64,000 bases of DNA. Origin: Cymbidium sinense (lineage: Eukaryota > Streptophyta > Magnoliopsida > Asparagales > Orchidaceae). The DNA is taken from positions 280,414,413-280,478,412 of the forward strand of contig CM038215.1 of the NCBI GenBank assembly GCA_021442155.1, given 5' to 3'. Positions 11,500-22,735 of this stretch are shown one piece after another (the stretch's first letter is position 1; each line of letters opens with the position of its first letter). Position numbers and translations under genes: made by a program. Under the pieces are notes generated by a model. That model worked only from the letters and a program-made list of their open reading frames with translations. It searched no databases and was not told the origin of the DNA.

Positions 11500-11941
11500 A
11501 TTATGACTAGAGATCAGTAGCGGATGTGTGTGTATGCACGGGCATGAGATTTCGTTCTGAGTCATCAGGGCCCTTATTACGTGGAGTGCTTGCGTGCACT
11601 GCGCAGCTCATCGTGCGGCGTCTCATGCAGCGGATATGTGGTGGGACGCGAGCGGTCAGCGAGCGGTCTGGATCATGAAAAAAAATGAGCGATGGATCAG
11701 GCGAGTCTGCGCTGGAGCGGCGAATGAGGTCATGCAGCGTGGAAGCGTCGTGGCGGAGCATGTCGCGGGCCACACTGGGCGGCGGGCGGCGGCGTGATGT
11801 AGCAGGGCGCTGCGTGGGTACAGCGTGCAGGTGGAGCACTCTAGCGTTTTGATTCGGTAGTTTTGGCTTTGGGATGCCTCTTTCCCTGGGGAGGAGGCAC
11901 ACCTCGCTCTAGTTCTTCTCTTCTTCTTGAGTGAGTCGTTA
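11500..11941. other. GC-rich block in the Tat 3' region
   Basis: Much richer in G and C than its surroundings (repeated gcg, cgg, gtgcg words). Both strands have open frames of 67-131 codons as a result of composition. They are low-complexity Arg/Ala/Pro-rich with no domain, so I do not call genes. Confidence 0.5.
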
Positions 11942-12275
11942 GGCGATCAAGTCCCATAGTTCATACGGCAGGTCCGATTTTCCCTCGAAGAGGTGTCTGA
12001 CCTCGGTCGACCGGGTTTGGAGGCGATCAAGACCGTAGTTCATATGGCGCTCCGATTTTCCCTCGAAAGAGGTGTCGGACCTCGTCGGGGGTTTGGAGGC
12101 GATCAAGACCCATAGTTCATACGGCTCAATTTTCCCTCGAAGAGGTGTCTAACCTCGTGACCGGCGGGTTTGAAGCGATTAAGACCGTGTTCACAAAGTT
12201 TTCCCTCGAAAGAGGTGTCAACTGACCTCGTCGGACCGACCGGGTTGGGAGGTGATCAAGACCCGTAGTTCCTAC
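11942..12275. repeat. GC-rich tandem repeat, about 75-79 bp x 5
   Basis: Five units starting near 11941, 12021, 12097, 12172 and 12250. Each has ggcgatcaagaccc, catagttcatacgg, ttttccctcgaagaggtgtc and cctcgtcg words in order. The units differ by small indels. It lies between integrase and the 3' LTR of the Tat element, the known hypervariable tandem-repeat zone of Tat elements. Confidence 0.8.
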
Positions 12276-12311
12276 TTTTTATTGTAGAAAATTGGACTTC
12301 TTGAGTCTTCA

Positions 12312-14311
12312 ATGGATGGTTCAGCAGTTGATAATCGCCAAGGTGGCAGAGAAGCGTTAGCTAGGAACCATCGTTTAACGATTTCAAAAGTTTGGCAGGT
12401 AATTTCTGAGCATCATTAGAGGGGAGAATCTTCTCTGTCTCTCTCCCCCTTTTCATTTTGATCTCATATGTGCATGTCCTTTTCGTCAGATCATAGGAGA
12501 AAAAATTCTAGCTATGTCCATGGCGAGAAAAGGTATGCCCAAGTGGGGTGAGTGAGTAGCTTCACAAAATTTTCAAATTTTTTTCGATTTTTGTCATTTC
12601 TCCCCTCTTTACTTATTCATTATGTATTTTCAGGTGATGGCGGAGATAACCCATAATAGATCTGATGATATACCATCATTTGTCATATCGATAGTTTAAT
12701 GGTGTTCAGAAGAAATTTTATTTCCCAATGAGTTGGTGGCTATTGTTGCCAGAAGTCGAGCCGTTCACCTCGTTGGGATACTTCACTTCGAGATGATTCT
12801 TCATGCGATCTCTTTAGCTCGGGATTGAGATCTTCAAAACATGTGGTGTAGCTTTGTCACAATTTTCGGCTTTAGTGGTCATCGCCGGTTTGATATCTTC
12901 TTGAGAGCGTGGTGTTACTTTGAACATCACATACTTGTGCCGAATGTGTAGATTCACATGTGATGCTCAAGGACATGTTTCTTATCGGGCTATAAAGAAT
13001 TGGATAGAATTTTTAGCACATGATCCATCTAAAAATTGGTCTACTGGATTCTTCTTTGTGAAAAATGAGTGTGGCCTTCCTGAGAGATGGAGAAGATTGA
13101 ATGACCTTCCAGATCCATTACTAATTGAAGAGAATGAGATCTTGGCAACTCTTAATATTCTCGATGTAGAAATCTCACATCATGAGTTGCGTCATATTAG
13201 CAAATATATAGTTGAAGATAGAATGTTCAAGATTGGCCTTTCCATCCAAGCAGGGAGATCTCATTCTTTTCCACTAAAGAGGTCAAGTAAAGGTGATGAA
13301 GGGTCTTCTCATATTCATAAGGTTCTTTCAAGAAGCCCATCATGAAATCAGGGTGGTGGCAATATTTCTTCCCTAAAGAAAAAGAAGACATGTGCTGAAG
13401 TGACTACGTCAGATATCTGCGAAGAAGATGTTCGCCCCCAATTGGCATCTGAGAGTTTAGCTGTTTCAACTCATGATGGGGGAGTTCATTTCTCAAAGCC
13501 ACACATTCTTAAAGAGGTGTTAAATCACATATGCATTGGGCGTCAATGAGCAGATGAATTGGTATGTTGTCTTCCCTTTTTTCTTCTTTTCTTCTTTTCC
13601 TCCTTTTCTTTTGTGTAATATTTGTGATGATTTTTTTCTTTATAGGTAACTCAAACATTAGGGCTGATGGCTCATTTGGGTGTCTCTTTAGATAAGTAGA
13701 ATATTGAATTTATGAAGGTAAAATATCTGCAAGGCGAGTATGAGTAAAAGATGAGTGCCAAGGCCAAAGAAGTGGCGACTTTCGAGGATCATAGCAAGTG
13801 CGACGAGCTAGCGAACATGTCGACTTCTCTTTCTCTCGATCGAGGTGGAGCACTCGTGATGAGTTGATTGAGTGAGGATCAGACTCGAGAAGAGAAAAGA
13901 CTCAAGGCACTTGTAGCGGAGAAGGAGCTCTGAGAAGAAAGCATTAGATCATCTTTCGAGAAGGAACATATAATGTCGAGCAAGCAAATGAAATCTCCTT
14001 GAAGGCAATGGAAGACTTTAAGAGCTCTCTGGCTTATCATGGTATAATGAGACCATGTTCAGGAAGCTCGTAATCATATTCTTGATGTTGAAGTGAAGGA
14101 CTTGGAGCACCAATGTTTAGAGGAGGGCTTCACCCGAGGGTTCCTAAAAGGAATCTGCTTAGTGCATCGCAAGACCAGAGATAGTGTTGAGGAGCTATCT
14201 CTTAGCCAAGTGTCTGAAGACTATTCATCAAATTCAGGAGATGAAGGAGTTGAGTGTGAGTCCAAGGGAGCATCTCCTAATGGTGAGGAAGACATTGATA
14301 TCACCAACTGA
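12312..14311 (+). pseudogene. antisense, intron-containing extra ORF of the Tat element
   Basis: This reading runs on the plus strand, opposite to gag-pol. A start at 12312 opens MDGSAVDNRQGGREALARN. Plausible introns are 12399-12489 (CAG|GTAATT to cgtcag), 12548-12633 (GTGAGT to ttttcag) and 13562-13645 (G|GTATGT to tttatag). The second exon block has an open 141-codon stretch at 12920-13345 with WSTGFFFVKN, GLPERWRRL and a C-terminal basic part. The last block ends at 14311 with an acidic tail. This architecture resembles the plant proteins annotated as putative gypsy-type transposon domain; the assignment is tentative. Several stops outside the open stretch mark it as decayed. Function of such ORFs is unknown. 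Confidence 0.55.
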
Positions 14312-14995
14312 TATGATGTAGCATCACTTGAGGATGCATTTTTTTATATATATATTGTTATTAGTGTATCGAATCTTGATTCTTTCTTATATCATCATGT
14401 TAATGTTGTCATCATTTTTTTTTAGATGATATGCTCTTTTTTTTACATATTAGGTAATTGGTTGGAATATTATTCTGCCTAACCGATGAGGTTGAATTGA
14501 ATCCACTGAGGATTATTGACCTATCCGAGGTTGTTTGTCAAAGCATTACTTGATGACATTAACCTGTATGGAAGAGGTCGAATTGAATCCACTGACAATT
14601 ATTGACCTATCCTGGAGCAGTAACTCGTATGGAAGAGGTGTGAATCCAAGGATTATTGACCTATCTGAGATTGTTTGTCAAAGCGTTACTTGATGATGTT
14701 AACCTATATGGAAGAGGTCTGATCAAGTCCCCTTGGGATTGATTATGCCCTGATTAAGATACAATGTGAGTTGTATATTTCTCAAGTAGGAGGATTAAAT
14801 AAAGAAGAAATAAGCTTGTAAGAAAAAAAGCTATAAATTCACTACTCTGATAAGTTCGGTGATACAATCATAAGATGATTTCAACACGAATATGAGTTTC
14901 AAAAAAAAATGATGATAATAACAACAAGTCTTTATCCTATAAAGTGGGGTCGGCTACATGAAGAGCAAATGACAAACGAGACAAAATAAAAGTTG
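14312..14995. repeat. spacer with three imperfect ~100-bp repeats
   Basis: Between the antisense ORF and the integrase end. The words gaattgaatccactga, attattgacctatc, gtttgtcaaagc and atggaagaggt recur three times between 14490 and 14730. No gene. Confidence 0.55.
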
Positions 14996-14999
14996 CAAC

Positions 15000-16150
15000 A
15001 GTTATGCAGTAGGAATTACTAATAATATTTTTGGAGATTCTCAGTGTTCCAAGTTTGAGGTAAAGTTTTTCCCTCTAGATCCTTGAGCTTGAATGTTCCT
15101 GGCTTTACCACAGCTATAACCACATATGGGCCATCCCAAAGAGGTGAGAGTTTATTGCATTGAGAGCCTTTACCGGCTTGAGACATGAGACCAAGTCACC
15201 AAGCAGATATGATGAGGTTTTACTCTTCATTGAAGTGATGAGCTACCCTTTGGTGATAGGAAGCGGTCAAGTAGGCCATGTCACGAGTTTTGGGAGTAGG
15301 TCCAGTGGTGTCGAGTTTTTCTTCATTACCATATTATGATTGAATAATTGAACTCTTGGACTTGGAATCGATATCTACATAATAAACATGCCAAAACACA
15401 AGTTATATGATGTCTCACCAGTCGGGGTGCATGATGTAGTGCAGTAGGCCCAAAGAACATTAGAAAGCTCATCAACCCATTTCCCCCTGGCCTTCTCAAG
15501 ACATGTTTTTAGTCCTTTGAGTATAGTCCTATTGGTAGCAGTCCTAGTTTGAGGATGTGCTATATAGGTATGCGGCTTGAATGTGAAGATCTTTGCAAAA
15601 GGGCGTAAAGACTTTTCCGATGGGTTCCGTTGTCGGTGATGATCTTTGCGGGAAGAGAATCGACCTATATTTTTCCAAATTTGTTTAGCATTTGCCTCCG
15701 TAATTTTAGCGAGTGGTTGGCTTCCACCCATTTAGTGAAGTAGTCCTAAAATGATAAACTTTCATTGCCACGATGCTATCGAAAAGGTCCCATAATATCA
15801 ATTCCCCAGGAGCAAAAGGCCAGGGCTTTGAAGGGATGAGAGCTCTGTATGCGACATGTGAGAGAGGTTAGAGTGCAACTGACAACTTGCACATTTTTTG
15901 TGAACTCAGGCATCTTATTTCATCTAGGCCAATAGAACCCTTGCCTTATAATTTTAAGGGCTAGCACCTTCCTCTAGGTGTTCTCCACATATCCACGAGT
16001 GAACCTCTCTAATGCATGTCGACCTGAAGGTGAGCATTTGAGTGCAGTCAGAAAAGCACATTTGTATAGTTCACCTTCGATAATAGTAAAGTTTGAAGCT
16101 TATCTTCAGAGAAGAGTTGCAGAGGTTGGGTCTTTAAGAAGGGTTCTTTC
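15000..16150 (-). pseudogene. Tat integrase
   Basis: The minus strand reads an integrase in pieces. An H2C2-type finger region lies near 15850-16000 (KKCASCQLHSN around 15890). The core is around 15375-15760, with a clear block KWVDELSNVLWAYCTTSCTP followed by TGETSYNLCFG, the usual end of the Gypsy core. The C-terminal part near 15015-15170 reads SPLWDGPYVVIAVVKPGTF then KLKDLEG and TWNTENL, which closes the polyprotein. Multiple stops and frame changes are present. It lies downstream of RNase H in the normal Gypsy order. Confidence 0.8.
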
Positions 16151-16720
16151 TTGTAGAAAAGATAGGATGGGGTCCATCCATGAATGTTCCTTTATCTCAT
16201 TAATTGCTTGAATTGCCCATGACCCTTGGATACTAGGAAAATGTATTTCTTCAACATGCCTTCTCTTAAATAGATCCCTAGTAGCAGATGAAGCAAGCTT
16301 GGTGAGCATCATTCGAATATTCTTCTCTGTAGTATGTGAATGATTTGATGTGTCTTGAAATGGGCAAGAAGAGACTTCACCAAGTGGAGATATTGTGTGG
16401 CGAGGATTATGAGTAAAATTTCCCTCAACTTGGGAGGACAAGTTGAGAGTCAATGTGGATCACTAAGTCTTGAGCTTCATCAATGGCAGTCTCAATCCTA
16501 CAATGAGAGCCTCATATTGACCATATTATTAGGAAATTTTTTGGCGAGTCCATACTCTAAGGTATTCTGGGGAAATAAGTAAGATTCACCCACCGATACT
16601 TCACGAGCTCCATCAACATAGAGGGTCCATTGAGGAGGCGAAAGGCATGTAGATAGCTCCCTAGAGTTGGGGGCGCATTCCACTATAAAGTCTGCGGTAC
16701 TTGAGACTTTATAGCAGGTG
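16150..16720 (-). pseudogene. Tat second RNase H (archaeal-type)
   Basis: After the Gypsy RNase H, the minus strand has a second RNase H-like start (WTLYVDGAREVSVGESY at 16600-16650) with the D-G signature of the first catalytic aspartate. It continues with ..IWSI.GSHCRIETAI-like sequence. Two RNase H domains in tandem define Tat elements. Stops interrupt it. Confidence 0.7.
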
Positions 16721-18110
16721 AGGTAGAAAATTTATATCTCTCAATTCTGACCACTTGATTAACCTCCCGGATGCTTCTGTTTATAGGATGACCCTTAATG
16801 GTAAATGAGTGTAAAAGCATGATATGAGCTTGGAAAGTATGGGTGTAATTTTTTGTGTTGAAAACTAAAGCCGAGCCACCTTATCGCAAGTGGATAATGA
16901 CTTTCTATATTAGAGAATTTTCGACATAATAAATTGGTGGTTGTATCCCACTTTCTTCTCACCCTAAAAGCGAGCTTATCATGGGAAGAGGCTGAGATAT
17001 AAGTATAACATCTCTCCTTGAATAGGCTTGGATAGTAGGGTGGAGATGCTAAATACTCCTTAGTGCTCAAAAGCGGTGACATTCATCATCCACATTAAAA
17101 TTATTATTTTTAGCTCCCTTTAATATTTTAAAGAATGACGTATTTATCCCAGAATGGGCTAGGATAGGATAAGCATCAATTCATCCATTCAAATGTTGAA
17201 CTTCTTTGATATTCTTTGGAGGAGTCATATCTTTGAGGGCTTTGATTTTCTCGGGGTTGGCCTCTATCCCACGGTGGGTTACCATGAATCCGAGAAATTT
17301 TCCTGACGTAACCCCAAAAGTACACTTGGTTGGGTTAAGTCGAATGTTGTAACGTCGAAGAAGATTAAAGCATATTTCTAAGTCAGAAATATGTTATGAT
17401 TCTTCCAAGCTTTTCACTAATATGTTATCCACATATACCTCCATTGTGCAACCTAATAGGTCTTTAAAAACCTTATTCATAAGTCGTTGATAGGTAGTAC
17501 CAGCATTTTTTAACCCAAATAACATAATTTGGTAACAATATAAACCTTTATATGTTTGAAATGTGTAGCTTCTTCATCCGTTAGGTCCATTTTTATTTGG
17601 TTGTAACCAGAATAAGCATCCAAAAAATTGAGCATTTGATGTCTGGATGTAGCATCAACCAATTAATCAATTCGAGGAAGAGCAAAACTATCTTTCAGGC
17701 AAGCCTTGTTAAGGCCAGTGTAATTAATACACATTCTCCATGTTCCATTTGTTTTCTTAACCATGATAATGTTTTCTAGCCATGTAGGGTAATGTACCTC
17801 TCATGAATCCGCTTCTAAACTTGTTAACTTCTTGTTCAATAGCACGAGGCGTGCAAAACTCCTTGGATGATTGGTTTGAATGTTGGATCAATCTTGAGGA
17901 GTGCATGATTACATTGGGTCGACCCCGACATATCTCGGACTCAAGCAAAGATGTCTTGATTTTTATGCAAAAAAGTCTATATTTTTTCCTTTGTTCGAGA
18001 GCAAAGATCCCACTATTGTAGTGGTTGGTCATCGATAATGCAGCAAGAGAAAGTCTTCTACAGCGAAGCTTTTGGGGTACTTCTTCATCTCAAAATTAAA
18101 ATCTTCAATC
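16720..18110 (-). pseudogene. Tat reverse transcriptase and first RNase H
   Basis: The minus strand encodes RT remnants. The catalytic-motif region reads VDNILVKSLEE near 17400-17440 (family Y-V-D-D; here D-N). It is followed by LRRYNIRLNPTKCTFGV, then SGKFLGFMVTHRGIEANPEK near 17240-17310. The thumb and connection lie at 17100-17240, and RNase H-like text with LASPPYYPSLF and KWDTTTNLL is at 16800-17080. A palm portion with ENIIMVKK..GTWRMCINYTGLNK-like order is at 17700-17770. Frameshifts and stops are frequent, so it is inactive. Confidence 0.8.
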
Positions 18111-18199
18111 TTTGAAGGTCACAAAATTTGTTGAGCTTGAGATAATGATTGCTATCTTGATTTCCACGAGACCACTCAACTCCAACGGGGTTAGAAATT

Positions 18200-18840
18200 T
18201 CATCTTAAGATGAGATCAAGTATGACCAAAATTGATTGGAGGGCCTTCCAAAGATAGTTATATCTTTGAATCTTGACCACCATGAATTGGATTAAATGAG
18301 CCACTGTGAAATTCACCAAGGACAAGAAGGGTGATTGTCCCTCTACTCATGATTATCAAACCGTATAATGGTCTGCGGGTTGGAGCTTTTCCTAACCAGC
18401 TAGAAATGTAGAGTAAAATAAGACATCACAGAACTCCCATTGTCAATCAAAATTCTCTTAACATTATAGCATGGGTCCTGCGTTGACAAGTGGATCTTGA
18501 TGAGGAACATGTACTTCTAAGTCCGAGTCATTAAAAGTGATGGAATGATCGACTTCTTTAACTCTTTCTTGATGGTAATAGAACTTGATTAGATAGTATT
18601 GGTCCTCCTGCGATTATTTCAATTTCTCCAACTGTTTGATGATTATTTTGTTATTTCTATGATGATTGTCCTGGTTGCCCCCCAGTTGGAGGTATGTTTG
18701 TTTGAGTCGATTGATTCTTCACAAATCAACATAGATATCCTTGTTGAATGAGCCTCTCAATTTCTTCTTTGAGTTATTTGCATGCCTCAGCAGTATGTCC
18801 ACGACTTTAATGGAAGTGACAATATTGCTCTTGATTTTCT
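18200..18840 (-). pseudogene. Tat protease region and CCHC zinc knuckle
   Basis: A knuckle-like block YCHFH.SRGHTAEACK followed by LKEEIERLIQQGYL is read at about 18720-18820 minus. This is the usual C-x2-C-type finger and linker at the end of Tat gag (the first Cys pair is partly lost). The protease lies between it and RT, at roughly 18200-18650, but only weak fragments are readable. Confidence 0.6.
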
Positions 18841-18899
18841 GAATTTGGTTTCAGTGGATACGGCCACTTGATATTTTCTTCATCTTGAATAGCCATTAG

Positions 18900-19950
18900 G
18901 AGGTTAGCACGAGATGTGTTCAGCGACGTGTATTCTTTTTCGGGCCGTGGTTCACGTCATTGATATGGGGTCATGGAGGGAGATCACGGCCTTGCTTCTT
19001 TTGATAGGGATCGGTCGCATTCCAAGGTGCTTTTATGTTTTTTCTTGTAGATTAGTCAAATTGTTTGCGATGGGCATTAGCCTCATCGGCGAGATTTGTG
19101 CTTCCACGATGAACCAAATTACATATGAGCGGACCGTGTCTATTTGTGTAGTAAAAGGCCTCACGAGTAAACCAAGGAAAACTCCTCTTAATAGTTCAGG
19201 GTCTACTCCAGGTATTTGGCGAGCTTCTAATGAGAACCTTTGGAAGTATTCCTTAAGTGATCCGCCCTTATTTTGATGAATGCCGGAGAGATGGGAGGAA
19301 TCTTTAATGATCCTCCAGATTGCAATGAACTATTCTACAAAAATCTTGGCGAGTTCATCAAAGGTATGGATGGATTCCCTTGGAAGAGAGTAGAACCAAG
19401 TGCGAGCTTGTCCCTCGAGGGTAACTGGAAAGACCTGACAAAGCAGTGTGTCAGGAGCTCGTTGGATATGCATGATAGTCATGTAATGGTCGATGTATTC
19501 ATGTGGATCAGTTACCCCATCATAGGAATCAATGCTGAAAGCTTACGGGAATAGGATGTTGAAGAATAGATTCAAGGTGAGGATTCTCATATAGCGGTGA
19601 GGAAGATGATTTTTATCTTGAAGGTGAAATTCATCTTGCATTAAGCATTAATTGCATGTATAACATGGCGGTGGTCAACAGAGAGAAATGTGTCAACAAT
19701 ATGGTGGATTAGCGTCGGTTGGCTACACGATGGATAAGTAAAGCCAGTGTAGAGATCAACATCTGAGAACTTTCAAGATTAGCATTTTGACCTCCATCTT
19801 CAAAGATGTGTTTTCTACGTAGTAGCAAAATCATCGCCGAAAGTAGCGATTTAACATCCCCAGGTTTAAGGATTTTAAAGTGAGAGTTGGAGCGGAGCTC
19901 CATTATATATGCGCCTATTGGCCATAAAGTGTTCACAGAATGATTGAAGG
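18900..19950 (-). pseudogene. Tat gag (capsid) domain
   Basis: The minus strand reads DSYDGVTDPHEYIDHYMTIM, then PDTLLCQVFPVTLEGQARTW, FYSLPRESIHTFDELAKIF, and SLKEYFQRFSLEARQIPGVD between about 19545 and 19190. This is the retrotransposon gag domain (family YDG..DP..H, W-F..L), which forms the virus-like particle shell. Upstream, a basic N-terminal part is at 19700-19940. A few stops break the frame, and the plus-strand open frames here are only antisense shadows. Confidence 0.85.
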
Positions 19951-19954
19951 GTCT

Positions 19955-19977
19955 TTTCCACTGACGGTGCCAAACAT
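19955..19977 (-). other. primer-binding site of the Tat element
   Basis: Directly inside the 5' LTR the minus strand reads ATGTTTGGCACCGTCAGTGG. The TGGCACCGTC.GTGG word is the characteristic tRNA-primer site of Tat/Retand elements. I do not assign the tRNA. Confidence 0.75.
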
Positions 19978-20755
19978 TGTGTGCTAGAAAACCAGTTGCG
20001 GTAGAGTAAAAGTTTATGCCTTAGCTTCTTTGGAGAGTCCAGCACACACAGGTATTTAAAGCGAAAACTTGAATTTTTATTGGAAAATCTCGAAAGAGGG
20101 AAAAAACCAGAGCGCTTCAAGCTTCACTATATATTTATTTTGGAACGATCTTCCAGATGATGGGATTACAGTAGTATAAGGGAACAACTTGTTAGTAATA
20201 GACGATGTTGACGATGATGTTGATAACGATGTTGACGACGATGTTGATGACGATGATGTTGATGATGATATTGACAACGATGTTGACGACGATGTTGACG
20301 ACGATGACCGGCGGTAGTGGTTGGCAATGATTATGCTTGGAGGATCTTCAAGCTTTAAGGCTCCCTCCTCTCTCTTGCTTCGCTCCCCTCATATGAGGAA
20401 TGAGGGGCTATTTATAGATCGGAGGAGTGGCGTCTCCATAAATACATGCAAAACCCGTACCACTCCACTTCATCGGATGGCTACAAATGATCTCTTTGAT
20501 CATTTGATGTATTTCAAATATTTGAATGCTCAAATGAAGTCAGAATTTTGAGGTCTTGGGCTTGTTAGATCTGACTTGTTAAGGCGCTTGATTTGACTAT
20601 AAACACTCCATGTTTGAGAGCTATTTGGGGGTTTAACTGATATCCCAAAGTTTCCAATGATATTTTAAGTTCTTGATTTCGACCAATTTTAACTTCGAAT
20701 TAGTTTGCTTTTAACGTCAAGATTCATGCTTTGACTAGTAGAATTTTTAGTGTCA
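19978..20755 (-). repeat. 5' LTR of the Tat element
   Basis: 778 bp, partner of 10583-11358. Left edge tgtgtgctagaaaacc, right edge tttttagtgtca. It contains the longer GAYGATGTT microsatellite at about 20200-20310 and an AT-rich 5' third. Confidence 0.9.
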
Positions 20756-22732
20756 TATCAAATATAATTCTCAAGTTGACTATCTAAAATAATAATATCA
20801 AAGTTTAAGAAGTCTGTGGAATAAAACTTTGCCAAACATATCAATTTTTTTTATCAAAAGGCGAGAAAGAATCACATGGATTCAAGCATGCCACACATAA
20901 AAGTAATTCGATTCTTCAAATCTTGTTAAGCTCAGTTGCATATCAATAATAGAATAAAATAATTCAACTTGATAATAGTGTAAATTTGTGATTCCTTGAG
21001 CATATCTTCTTGATCTTCCACGTAAAATAAATCTTTCACTCATATTTGGCACAAGCATATCATTTTTCTCACAAAATGCATGAACTTCTTCAAATAAAAT
21101 GTTCCAATCATCATCCCTCATATTTTGTAGTCTTTTTTTTGACACTTTAACCAAAGTCATGATATTTATAATATCTTGATCCTTTTTTGTAAAACTTGAA
21201 ATAACTCATTTGTGATTCCTAACATGGATTTCATCAAGTGCAGATTGAAAACAAACTCAAAATATTGAATTGAATTAAGCAGAGCATTTGCTTCACCTTT
21301 TTGTTCACTGTTTAAACCATCTTCTATAATTATATCAAGAACATCTATAATAGATCCAAATAAAATAAGTATATTTATCAATGCAGCATAATGTGATCCC
21401 CAATGCGTATCTCTAGCTCATTGAAGAGTTATTTCTTGATTTAAAGCTCTGCCATCTTGTAGTTCTCCACTCCTTATTTGTTCAACAACTTTGTTTAATT
21501 ATCTTTCAAATAAAATTTCTCTCCTTTTGCAAGAACTTTCAATAATATTTATCAAATTAGATACATTATTAAAAAATATAACAATCTGAATATGATTCTT
21601 AGCCACAAGAACTAATTATAATTGATGAGCAAAACAATGAATGTAATAATTATTTTCTTTCAAGATTAAAGCTTTTAATCCACGAAACTCACCACGCATA
21701 TTACTAGCCCCATCATAACCTTGACCACGTATCCGTGATATACTCAATTCATCTTTGAGAAAAGTGCCTCAATAACACATTTAAGTGTTGAAGCAGTTAT
21801 TTCACCAACATGTACAATATCAAGGAAACACTCAACAATGCAACCTCTCTTATCAACATAGTGAATCGCAATATCCACTTATTCTTTCATCAATACATCG
21901 CGAGATTCATCTAAAAAAATTATAAATAACTCATTACCCAAATCATTGATAATAGTATTTGAAGTCTCAATAGCAGCTGCATGTGTAATATCCTTCTGAA
22001 TTTCAGGAGCAGTTAACTTATTATTTCCTGGAGCATTTTCAAGGACAACCTTATTAATATTTTCATTATGCTCAGCCAAGAAGTGCAAAAGTTCAAAAAA
22101 ATTTCCTTGATTTTCAGAATCCTCTAATTCATCATGACCACAAAAAGCTAACCTTGGCTTAAAAGAAAGCTTGCTCAATCAATTGTGGTACATAATCGTG
22201 TTATGTAATCCCTTCAATTTTGATCAGAATGTCTTCCATAAGAAAATGCAATGTGTTGATCCTGATTCATTAAATCTTCACATTTTATTCGAGCAATATT
22301 ATGGGCACTATTAACTTGGCCAATATGAACTTCAAATCTTCTTTTTTATCCAATTTTTAAATTCCTTATTATCAAAACTATCACCACTTGCTTGTTCAAT
22401 ACCTATAAAGATAACAAAATAAACAATATGATATAATATTGTACTCTAACCAACCTTTATATTCATCAAACCATTTTGGATTAAATCTACGTAATTTATT
22501 TCTGATTTGTGTTTGAGGAAATTCATGATCGAGGTTGACATGATGAAGATATATCTTCTTTCTATCACCTCATTGGGATGATACTCAAAATTTTCTTCTT
22601 AATCCGGATCTATAATATCTTCTATCTTTGAATGTGAACTTGTTTAGATTTTGTATTACTACTTTCACCAATAATAAGATGTGAATAACTGGACTCATCT
22701 TGTTCAATCTTTCTTTTAAAATATCGCTCCAT
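20756..22732 (-). pseudogene. hAT transposase (MYM-type 1-like), N-terminal and central part
   Basis: The start MERYFKRKIEQDESS at 22732 is the standard opening of this plant hAT family, and an AG acceptor (AATTAG) ends at 22735 immediately upstream. Going down: a TTF/MYM-like N-terminal region, a DUF4371-type block (LAFCGHDELEDSENQGNFFE, then LLHFLAEHNENI) at 22080-22160, ETSNTIINDLGNELFIIFLD with the catalytic-region DESRD at about 21890-21950, LILFGSIIDVLDII at 21320-21370, and VELFYSIIDMQLSL near 20940. The end, ENYI, stops at the LTR. The full protein has at least four stops or frameshifts. Confidence 0.85.
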
Positions 22733-22735
22733 ATC

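Larger units (their letters stand above)
10583..20755 (-). mobile_element. Tat-lineage (Retand-like) Ty3/Gypsy LTR-retrotransposon, nested in the hAT gene
   Basis: Two direct LTR copies (776 and 778 bp) bound it. They begin TGACAC and end GC[A/G]CA on the element strand. The minus strand carries, in order, a primer-binding site, gag, CCHC knuckle, protease region, RT, RNase H, a second (archaeal-type) RNase H and integrase. The double RNase H places it in the Tat lineage. Between integrase and the 3' LTR lie an antisense spliced ORF and GC-rich tandem repeats, both known traits of some Tat elements. All enzymes are broken by stops, so the copy is dead. No clean 5-bp target duplication is visible, but the hAT coding text resumes across the insertion. 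Confidence 0.88.

Noticed and set aside
11507..11902. 131-codon minus-strand and 67-codon plus-strand open frames
   Set aside because: GC-rich composition depletes stops; both are Arg/Ala/Pro-rich with no motif, and they overlap each other.
18914..19554. Plus-strand open frames of 120 and 93 codons
   Set aside because: Antisense shadows of the well-supported minus-strand gag.
20077..20277. Serine/threonine-rich open frame
   Set aside because: It is the translated LTR microsatellite.
10583..20755. Clean target-site duplication for the Tat element
   Set aside because: The five flanking bases differ (attgt and tatca), so I do not claim one.
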